Assembly (NCBI GenBank): GCA_030017815.1
Contig: JASEGX010000167.1
Location: 1 to 5,326, forward strand
From: Thermodesulfobacteriota bacterium
GTDB taxonomy: Bacteria; Desulfobacterota; QYQD01
Reading direction: 5' to 3'
Length of the DNA: 5,326 nt
Every line of letters starts with the position of its first letter. Within the stretch, counting starts at the first letter, position 1. The translations under genes were made by a program, and so were the position numbers. Below the pieces are notes generated by a model. That model saw nothing but the letters and a program-made list of their open reading frames with translations, was not told where the DNA came from and searched no databases. This document shows positions 1-5,010 of the stretch, one piece after another.

Positions 1-82
1 GAACGCGGAGATCGCAGAGTATGAAAACACAATATCTTTTAAATTTAGATTCTCTCTGCGTTCTCTGCGCACTCTGCGGTAA
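1..82. repeat. Palindromic intergenic repeat built from 9-bp CTCTGCGNN units
   Basis: The right arm contains three consecutive 9-bp units, CTCTGCGTT, CTCTGCGCA and CTCTGCGGT, at 54-62, 63-71 and 72-80. The left arm carries the reverse-complement core with the same 9-bp period: CGCGGAG at 4-10 and CGCAGAG at 13-19. The arms can therefore fold over an AT-rich centre of about 33 bases. Similar CTCTGCG-rich intergenic repeats occur in many environmental bacterial genomes, by recall. The left arm touches the window edge and may extend further. The right arm ends about 18 bases before the first possible hemW start, so the hairpin could lie in the hemW leader. No transposase is attached. Confidence 0.7.
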
Positions 83-99
83 ACTATTACAAATATTAT

Positions 100-1239
100 A
101 TGGACAAGTTGATGATGAGTAACAGCAAAAATCCCGGCCTCTATATCCACGTCCCATTTTGTCGGACAAAATGCCCCTATTGCGATTTTTATTCGGCGAC
201 CTCCCTTCCTCTTGTCCCTGATTGGCTGGATGGACTGCACAGAGAGGTCCTTATCTATAAAGATCGCTTCGCCGCCTTTGACTCCCTTTATCTGGGAGGC
301 GGCACCCCGACCTTGCTTGCCGGGCATGAACTGACCACCTTGATGGACGGCCTTTTCCGCCATCTTACCTTCTCACCCGATACAGAGATAACCATAGAGG
401 CCAATCCTGACGACATCACTCTGGAAAAACTGGCACTTCTGCGGGACCTGGGGACAAATCGCATCAGCCTCGGCGTCCAGTCCTTCGATGACGGGGAGCT
501 TCAATACCTGGGCCGGAGACACACTGCCCGGCAGACGGAAAAGGCTTTGGAGTGGATCAGGACCTCCGGCTTTACCAATGTAGGGGTGGACCTGATGTAT
601 GGATTTACCGGGCAGACTGAGGCAGGCTGGGTGCAGACCATGAAACACGCCCTTGATTTTAAACCGGAACATCTCTCCTGCTATCAGATGACGTTCGAAG
701 AGGGGACGCCCTTTGGCAAAATGCTGGCAGAGGGCCGGATCGAACCTCTGGGAGAAGAGAAAGAAAGGGATTTTTTCCTTCTTACCTCCAGGTTCCTTGA
801 GGAACACGGATACCTACATTACGAAATCTCTAATTTCGCGAGGAGCGAGGAATTTTTTTCCCGCCACAACCAGAAATACTGGCGGCACGTCCCCTACCTG
901 GGGCTTGGCCCTTCTGCCCATTCATTCCAGGACGGTGTCCGTTGGTGGAATTATAGATCCATTCGCAGGTTTTGCCAGGCGCTCGCAGATGGAAAATTGC
1001 CGGTTGATGGGACCGAGACACTCTCTACGGAACAGCTCAGACTGGAGTCGCTTTACCTGGGCTTCCGAACCAGGGACGGGGTGTCTATCGAAACCCTCCA
1101 TAATAGTAGCCCCCGATCAGACGAGATTTTGTCCCGGCTACAAAAATCAGGATTGGTAAGGGTTCTACAAAACCGGGCCTTGCCTACCCGTGAAGGATTT
1201 GCGGTAGCAGACCGCCTCCCGCTTTTGTTTTCAGAATGA
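100..1239 (+). CDS. hemW: HemW-type radical SAM heme chaperone (oxygen-independent coproporphyrinogen oxidase-like)
   Basis: This is a complete 379-residue cytoplasmic radical SAM protein, the usual length for HemW. The [4Fe-4S] motif is C21-x3-C25-x2-C28 followed by D29-F30. The Phe where true HemN oxidases carry a fourth Cys is the usual mark of HemW. Other family signatures are GGGTPT (66-71, SAM binding), EANP (100-103), GVQSFDD (125-131), LGRRH (137-141), VDLMYG (163-168), HNxxYW (256-261) and GLGPSAHS (268-275). HemW homologues bind heme and deliver it to hemoproteins such as respiratory enzymes; they are widely misannotated as coproporphyrinogen III oxidases. The start is uncertain: no good Shine-Dalgarno precedes ATG 100, and in-frame ATGs at 112 and 115 (residues 5 and 6) are equally possible, with a weak GGA at 103-105. 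The core starts at about residue 13, so function is unaffected. No terminator is obvious after it, so read-through into the next cluster is possible. Confidence 0.93.
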   Translation: MDKLMMSNSKNPGLYIHVPFCRTKCPYCDFYSATSLPLVPDWLDGLHREVLIYKDRFAAFDSLYLGGGTPTLLAGHELTTLMDGLFRHLTFSPDTEITIEANPDDITLEKLALLRDLGTNRISLGVQSFDDGELQYLGRRHTARQTEKALEWIRTSGFTNVGVDLMYGFTGQTEAGWVQTMKHALDFKPEHLSCYQMTFEEGTPFGKMLAEGRIEPLGEEKERDFFLLTSRFLEEHGYLHYEISNFARSEEFFSRHNQKYWRHVPYLGLGPSAHSFQDGVRWWNYRSIRRFCQALADGKLPVDGTETLSTEQLRLESLYLGFRTRDGVSIETLHNSSPRSDEILSRLQKSGLVRVLQNRALPTREGFAVADRLPLLFSE

Positions 1240-1245
1240 GAATGC

Positions 1246-1275
1246 TTGCCAATTTCTAATCATCTGTGCAATACT
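1246..1275 (+). promoter_or_regulatory. Candidate sigma70-like promoter for the redox cluster
   Basis: A TTGCCA box at 1246-1251 matches five of six bases of TTGACA. AATACT at 1270-1275 matches four of six of TATAAT, with an 18-base spacer. It lies in the only sizeable gap before the three-gene + cluster, about 90 bases ahead of its first start codon. This is a match by eye to a short consensus, so it is tentative. The rest of the 1240-1366 gap shows no strong stem-loop and no convincing small gene. Confidence 0.3.
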
Positions 1276-1356
1276 TTTTATACCAAGAAAGTAATCCAGG
1301 TCGCCCCCATACTGCCTACCACCACAGGGAAAGGGAGTGGCCATAAGACGTTGGCT

Positions 1357-1361
1357 GGAGG
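1357..1361 (+). promoter_or_regulatory. Shine-Dalgarno GGAGG that decides the start of the thioredoxin-fold gene
   Basis: GGAGG sits five bases before ATG 1367. An in-frame GTG at 1337 would add ten residues, including charged and bulky ones, ahead of an otherwise textbook signal peptide. The ATG is therefore the better start. Confidence 0.75.
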
Positions 1362-1366
1362 ACAAG

Positions 1367-1942
1367 ATGATAAAAAAGATATTGATATACTTGGGAATTT
1401 TTGTTGGCTTTTTTCCAATATTCGATCATCCGGCGCGAGCGGCCAGTACCCCGTCGATAAGAGACGATACCCCAACAGCGATCAACCTTCCTATACCGCA
1501 ACGCCCTCACGAAAGAAGCTATTTAGGACTTTCCGGGACAGGGCATTTCAATATCTCACAAATCAAGGCCCCGGTTGTAATTGTTGAAGTCTTCAGCATG
1601 TATTGCCCGCACTGTCAAAAAAATGCCCCCGAAGTAAATAAACTATATCGGATTATTGAAGATAATCCATATGTTAAAGATAAGATCAAATTAATTGGTA
1701 TCGGGGCAGGGAATTCTTCTTACGAAGTCGAAGTATTCAGGAAAAAATATGACATCCCCTTTCCCCTTTTTGCGGATAAGGATTATTCTGTCCATAAGGC
1801 CCTGGGTGAGGTCAGAACTCCATATTTCATGGGGATCAAAAACAATAAAGACGGTACTTACAGGGTCTTCTATTCTAAAGTTGGCGGGGTTGAAAAGGCC
1901 GACGAATTCCTGGAGATGATGCTTAAATTATCCGGCTTGTAG
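1367..1942 (+). CDS. Exported thioredoxin-fold protein with CPHC active site (TlpA/ResA/DsbA-like)
   Basis: This 191-residue protein begins with a classical Sec signal peptide: MIKK, a hydrophobic stretch to about residue 20, and an ARA-A cleavage region near 24-27. It should act in the periplasm. The mature part is a thioredoxin fold: a strand (VVIVEVFSMY, 70-79), the redox pair C80-P-H-C83 at the start of the first helix, and a TP pair (T151-P152) at the position of the conserved cis-proline loop. There are no other cysteines. CPHC is the dipeptide type of the oxidase DsbA, whereas the length and layout are closer to TlpA/ResA-type reductases, so oxidant versus reductant cannot be settled from sequence. 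The next gene is an exported one-Cys peroxiredoxin that starts 13 bases after the stop, which suggests the CPHC protein recycles it. A role in keeping cytochrome heme-site cysteines reduced is possible but less supported. The gene looks more AT-rich than its neighbours by eye. Confidence 0.88.
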   Translation: MIKKILIYLGIFVGFFPIFDHPARAASTPSIRDDTPTAINLPIPQRPHERSYLGLSGTGHFNISQIKAPVVIVEVFSMYCPHCQKNAPEVNKLYRIIEDNPYVKDKIKLIGIGAGNSSYEVEVFRKKYDIPFPLFADKDYSVHKALGEVRTPYFMGIKNNKDGTYRVFYSKVGGVEKADEFLEMMLKLSGL

Positions 1943-1955
1943 CAGGAGGATTAAT

Positions 1956-2573
1956 ATGTCCGGTAAAAAAGAGACTCGGATCATACTCGTAATCGCATTT
2001 ACCCTATTTTCGTTTATCTCGACGGCCTACGGGCTTTCGGGTGTGTACAAGGAGAATATTTACCAGGTCGGAGACTTAAAGCCGCGGGACAGCGTGCCCA
2101 AACTTAAGGTGGGCGACCCTGTCCCTGACTTTACCCTGCCGGCCGTCTCTGGAGGAAAGGTATCGCTCAGCTCCTACCGAGGGAAAAAGCACGTGGTCAT
2201 CTCATTTGTTCCTGCTGCCTGGACGCCGATCTGCTCAGACCAGTGGCCCGGGTACAACATCATAAAAGATATTTTTGACCGAAACGATGCCGTACTTATT
2301 GGGATTACCGTAGATAATATACCCACGCTCTATGCATGGACCATACAGATGGGGGAGCTATGGTTCCCGGTTCTTTCCGATTTCTGGCCTCATGGAGAGG
2401 TAGCAGACAGGTATGGTGTACTGCGTTCTGACGGGGTTGCGGAAAGGGCTTTATTTATAACCGACAAGAAAGGCGTTATTCGCTATATAGACGTACATGA
2501 TATCAATAAAAGGCCAGACCTCGAGGTCCTCATCCAGGAACTGGAAAAAATAAACCATGCCTATCCCCGGTAA
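1956..2573 (+). CDS. Exported one-cysteine peroxiredoxin (AhpC/TSA family)
   Basis: This 205-residue protein starts at an ATG with AGGAGG six bases upstream (1944-1949). Residues 1-26 are a Sec signal peptide with a KKETR n-region, a hydrophobic core and a likely AYG cleavage site, so it acts in the periplasm. The peroxiredoxin domain spans roughly 50-200. Visible hallmarks are VGDPVPDFTLP (52-62), the catalytic P86-x3-T90-x2-C93 and the conserved Arg R164 in the ERALFI strand, followed by a GVIRYI strand. C93 is the only cysteine in the protein, so it must work as a 1-Cys enzyme reduced by an outside partner. The family reduces hydrogen peroxide or organic hydroperoxides. The CPHC protein encoded just upstream is the obvious candidate reductant (inference). 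The last 17 bases overlap the start of the MetE-like gene. Confidence 0.92.
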   Translation: MSGKKETRIILVIAFTLFSFISTAYGLSGVYKENIYQVGDLKPRDSVPKLKVGDPVPDFTLPAVSGGKVSLSSYRGKKHVVISFVPAAWTPICSDQWPGYNIIKDIFDRNDAVLIGITVDNIPTLYAWTIQMGELWFPVLSDFWPHGEVADRYGVLRSDGVAERALFITDKKGVIRYIDVHDINKRPDLEVLIQELEKINHAYPR

Positions 2574-3570
2574 CCTGCTCACTACTGCTATGGCGGTCAT
2601 GCCGCATAAAGATGTGGATCGGGCCCTTCAAATGGCCCTGTCTTTAGACGTGCCCTTTTGGCCTCAGCTTCCCCGCCTGAGCTACTATGAAGACATGTAC
2701 GTCCAGGCCTCAGAGCACTTCCCGGGTATCGTGCTTGATCTGGAAAAACGCACCCTTCGTTTTTCTATGGAAAAATTTATAAATGAGTTTGAAGAGGCCA
2801 TAGCCCATTTTGATGAGCCGGAATATTTCGATATCAGCGATACCTATTCACAGGTCTATAGCCGTTTTTTGGCCCTGGATCTATCAGATCGTCCGGCCAT
2901 ACGGGGGCAACTGGAAGGACCCATCAGTTTCGGGTTAAATGTACTGGATCAGGACAACCGCCCTATTCTTTTTAACGACACTATACGCCCGCTTATGCTC
3001 GAGATACTGGCCAAGCGGATAAACGCCCAGTTAAATCGCCTCAAAAAATTAAATGCGAATGCCTTTATGTTTGTGGACGAGCCGGGGCTACAGTTCATCT
3101 TCAGCGGCATGGCCGGCTATGGAGATGTGGCGGCAAAAGAAGATATGGAGACCTTTTTCTCCATGATGGAAAGACCCCGTGGCGTCCATCTGTGCGGCAA
3201 CCCGGATTGGGACTTCTTATTAGGGCTGGAACTCGATGTGTTGTCGCTGGACACTTACTCTAACGGAGAAGTCTTTGTGTCTTATGCCCGTTCTATCCGT
3301 AGGTTCCTGGAGCGCGGCGGGTTCATTGTCTGGGGGATGGTGCCGGCCAATTTTGAGCCGTTTGAAAGAGAGAATCTTGATTCGCTTGAGGTGCGCCTCG
3401 CTGAACTATGGACTGCCCTCGTTAAGGCCGGTATCGACCGCGAATTTCTTCTGTCCCGGAGTATGCTCTCCCCGGCCACCTGCTGTCTTGTCAACCCGGA
3501 TGTGGAAAAAACAGTGGAAAAAGCGTTTCGCATGATCCGTGAGCTATCCCGGCGGCTTCGTGCAACCTGA
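2557..3570 (+). CDS. Single-domain MetE-like / UROD-superfamily TIM-barrel methyltransferase
   Basis: This cytoplasmic protein of 337 residues matches the size of the catalytic C-terminal half of cobalamin-independent methionine synthase (MetE) alone; the N-terminal folate-binding half is missing. Recognisable elements are the VDEPGL motif (D174-E175, like the IDEPAL homocysteine site of MetE) and, 37 residues later, H211-L-C213 in place of the MetE zinc-ligand HMC. Near the C-terminus SPATCCL (305-311) offers C309 or C310 as the third ligand, like MetE NPDCGL. The VITIE glutamate ligand of MetE aligns by eye with VLSLD, giving D232. The H-x-C motif argues against a HemE decarboxylase. Likely substrates are a thiol, perhaps homocysteine, and a methyl donor that is probably not methyl-tetrahydrofolate. 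The start overlaps the peroxiredoxin end by 17 bp with no strong Shine-Dalgarno; M12 and M15 are alternative starts. The pathway is unassigned. Confidence 0.85.
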   Translation: MPIPGNLLTTAMAVMPHKDVDRALQMALSLDVPFWPQLPRLSYYEDMYVQASEHFPGIVLDLEKRTLRFSMEKFINEFEEAIAHFDEPEYFDISDTYSQVYSRFLALDLSDRPAIRGQLEGPISFGLNVLDQDNRPILFNDTIRPLMLEILAKRINAQLNRLKKLNANAFMFVDEPGLQFIFSGMAGYGDVAAKEDMETFFSMMERPRGVHLCGNPDWDFLLGLELDVLSLDTYSNGEVFVSYARSIRRFLERGGFIVWGMVPANFEPFERENLDSLEVRLAELWTALVKAGIDREFLLSRSMLSPATCCLVNPDVEKTVEKAFRMIRELSRRLRAT

Positions 3571-3611
3571 TTGTATCCGGAATTCCACTACGCTTCACTC
3601 CGGATACAATC
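3569..3611. terminator. Stem-loop between convergent genes, probable bidirectional terminator
   Basis: A perfect 13-bp stem is formed by 3569-3581 (GATTGTATCCGGA) and 3599-3611 (its reverse complement), with a 17-base loop. It starts inside the TGA stop of the MetE-like gene and ends eight bases before the stop codon of the cytochrome on the other strand. That is where a shared terminator is expected. The T-tract on the + side is poor (CTTTATAG) and there is none on the - side, so it could also be an RNA-stabilising hairpin or a dispersed palindromic repeat. Confidence 0.6.
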
Positions 3612-3618
3612 TTTATAG

Positions 3619-4788
3619 TTATGGATTGTCCTTCTGCGTGTGGCAGGTGAAGCATCCGGTAGTATTAGATCCCCCGCCTGCAATCATAGTTGTATAGTCC
3701 CACCTTAGCAGATCAGGGTAATTAGTGGCATGAGCCGCATGGCAGGAAAGACAGGTGACAACATCATCAGCAGTAACAGCAGATGACGGCGCACCATATA
3801 CGCTTGTCCTGCCCACTGGGGCTCCCGGATTGTATGTTCTAAGCGAGACCGCGTATTCCCCCTCATTTTTTATGCGAATATCGGTCGGGTGCCTCTTAAA
3901 TGGTGAGGAAGTGCCTCCTATCTCAGTCTGGTCATGAAATTGTCCATGGCATGTAGCACAGAATCCGCTTATAGTCTTATTAGGAGGCTGTACACCACCG
4001 GTAAGATGGCAAGTATTGGCACAACTCACATTCATGGGGGTGGTTGCCCCAAAGTACTCATTATGATCACCTGAACTCGCATTCTGCCACTTGGATGCAC
4101 CTGTATTCTCAAGGCCTTTTACCCCCAACAGGAACCGATAACTGTTTGCTACCGTATCGGCAGTGTCACACACCCCATCTACATTCCCATGGTGAGCACC
4201 TTTTAAAGCGGCCACTCCAGTTCCAATGGCTTGGTAGCGGTTACCGTGGCAACCGATGTACCCCGCACAGGTGAGATTTGTATCCGTGATTATGGAACTG
4301 TGGCCGCTCGCTGGCATAAGGCCCGGGGCAGCATCCAGAACATCGTCAGAGTCAACTATGTCCTTTACATTATGCCCCTTGGCATCCGATGCGCCGCTAC
4401 CCTTGGCGCCGAGGATATAGGCAAAATTCCCGCCTGCCAGGTCTGAGCCATCCGTATGGTAGACCTGAGGTATCCCGCTCCCGCCTATAGTTACAATCTT
4501 TTGCGCTCCACCATAACCATGGCAGCCCAGACACGTACCCCTAGTAAGTGCCGGAAGGGGGCTGGTACCTTTCCAGGGCTTGCCATCAGCACCATACGTA
4601 GCCATAGCTGAACCACCCTGGCTGTTGTGCATGGTATGGCAGTTGACACAGGGACCGGTGACTGCGGCAAGAGAGGTCACTGGAATGGATAGTATCAAGA
4701 AAAAAACCAGCGCCAGCGTAGCTGACAGCGCGGTCATCCCCTGAAGACTGTATTCCCGGCTAGATCGCAGTGCCGGATTATTTACCAT
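3619..4788 (-). CDS. Exported multiheme c-type cytochrome, OmcS-like motif order, with expanded CX5CH and CX3CH heme sites
   Basis: This 389-residue protein starts at ATG 4788 with GGGAGG eight bases upstream on the - strand. It has a signal peptide (long n-region, hydrophobic core about 19-35, cleavage near SLAA at 39-42). Five canonical heme sites are visible: CVNCH (47-51), CLGCH (86-90), CATCH (277-281), CLSCH (346-350) and CFTCH (379-383). Two further sites are expanded: CAGYIGCH (174-181) and CANTCH (256-261). The total of 17 histidines leaves ten beyond the seven proximal ones, enough for bis-His ligation of seven hemes. Local signatures CHTMHNSxGG, YH (110-111), KGHN (138-141), FH (284-285), RHP (299-301) and CLSCHxAH recall Geobacter OmcS, the subunit of extracellular cytochrome filaments, from memory of that sequence. 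C207 is unpaired. Role: periplasmic or extracellular electron transfer; filament formation is inference. No porin or partner gene is in view. Confidence 0.9.
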   Translation of the reverse strand: MVNNPALRSSREYSLQGMTALSATLALVFFLILSIPVTSLAAVTGPCVNCHTMHNSQGGSAMATYGADGKPWKGTSPLPALTRGTCLGCHGYGGAQKIVTIGGSGIPQVYHTDGSDLAGGNFAYILGAKGSGASDAKGHNVKDIVDSDDVLDAAPGLMPASGHSSIITDTNLTCAGYIGCHGNRYQAIGTGVAALKGAHHGNVDGVCDTADTVANSYRFLLGVKGLENTGASKWQNASSGDHNEYFGATTPMNVSCANTCHLTGGVQPPNKTISGFCATCHGQFHDQTEIGGTSSPFKRHPTDIRIKNEGEYAVSLRTYNPGAPVGRTSVYGAPSSAVTADDVVTCLSCHAAHATNYPDLLRWDYTTMIAGGGSNTTGCFTCHTQKDNP

Positions 4789-4870
4789 TTCTCATACCTC
4801 CCGGATATTTCCACGCGGAAGCAGACTAAATTTTCATACCCTACTTTTGATGGTCTCGTAAAAAGTAGCA

Positions 4871-4911
4871 TTCCCCCTCCCCTGGCGGGAGGGGATGAAG
4901 GGGAGGGGGAA
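4871..4911. repeat. GC-rich hairpin A inside the MITE-like element
   Basis: TTCCCCCTCCCC at 4871-4882 is perfectly complementary to 4900-4911 (12 bp, 17-base loop). The same left arm can instead pair with GGGAGGGG at 4887-4894 (8 bp, 5-base loop). The two folds exclude each other. By recall, a similar CCCTCCCC-type repeat is widespread between genes in other bacteria. Confidence 0.7.
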
Positions 4912-4953
4912 CGTAACCAGTTAAAAACATAGCTATTTTCACCCTCACCCCAA

Positions 4954-4976
4954 CCCTCTCCCGTCGAGGGAGAGGG
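4954..4976. repeat. GC-rich hairpin B inside the MITE-like element
   Basis: CCCTCTCCC at 4954-4962 pairs perfectly with GGGAGAGGG at 4968-4976 across a five-base GTCGA loop. It is preceded by CACCCTCACCCCAA (4940-4953), the usual lead-in of a widespread intergenic repeat, by recall. No T-tract follows directly on either strand, so it is not a classical terminator. Confidence 0.7.
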
Positions 4977-5010
4977 AGTCTAGGAGACTTTTTACGAGAC
5001 CATCACTTTT

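Larger units (their letters stand above)
4849..5004. mobile_element. MITE-like non-coding element, 156 bp, with perfect terminal inverted repeats
   Basis: The ends are perfect 18-bp inverted repeats: GATGGTCTCGTAAAAAGT at 4849-4866 and its reverse complement at 4987-5004. ACTTTT occurs immediately outside both ends, at 4843-4848 and 5005-5010, as a 6-bp target-site duplication would. The interior has no open reading frame and holds two GC-rich hairpins. Without a transposase the element would be mobilised in trans by an enzyme elsewhere in the genome. It lies about 60 bases upstream of the cytochrome start codon, so it may have displaced or supplied the promoter of that gene. Confidence 0.75.

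Noticed and set aside
373..1021. Minus-strand frames of 144 and 63 codons and a 148-codon +1 frame within hemW
   Set aside because: All are shadows of hemW, whose motifs run unbroken through the region.
100..1239. HemN coproporphyrinogen III dehydrogenase
   Set aside because: The fourth cysteine of the HemN CxxxCxxCxC motif is Phe here and the protein is about 80 residues shorter than HemN, both typical of HemW.
1337..1366. GTG start that would extend the thioredoxin-fold protein by ten residues
   Set aside because: The extension (AIRRWLEDK) spoils the signal peptide, and GGAGG is placed ideally for ATG 1367. AGGGA at 1326-1330 keeps it barely possible.
1246..1587. 113-codon + strand open frame bridging the gap and the start of the thioredoxin-fold gene
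   Set aside because: It overlaps a clearly better gene with a signal peptide and Shine-Dalgarno. Its translation is low in domain character and it has no ribosome site of its own.
3236..3535. 99-codon + strand frame inside the MetE-like gene
   Set aside because: It is an out-of-frame shadow of a gene with conserved catalytic motifs, with no recognisable domain.
2557..3570. Uroporphyrinogen decarboxylase (HemE) as the identity of the TIM-barrel gene, tempting because hemW is nearby
   Set aside because: The HLC zinc motif, the VDEP motif at MetE-like spacing and the C-terminal cysteines fit MetE-type methyltransferases, not HemE.
3755..4446. Three + strand frames of 60-76 codons opposite the cytochrome
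   Set aside because: They lie antisense to a gene with unmistakable heme motifs and have no domain signature or ribosome sites.
3619..4788. CRISPR array or tandem protein repeat suggested by recurring GC-rich heme codons
   Set aside because: The recurrences are only the CxxCH sites with irregular spacing; no repeated DNA unit is present.
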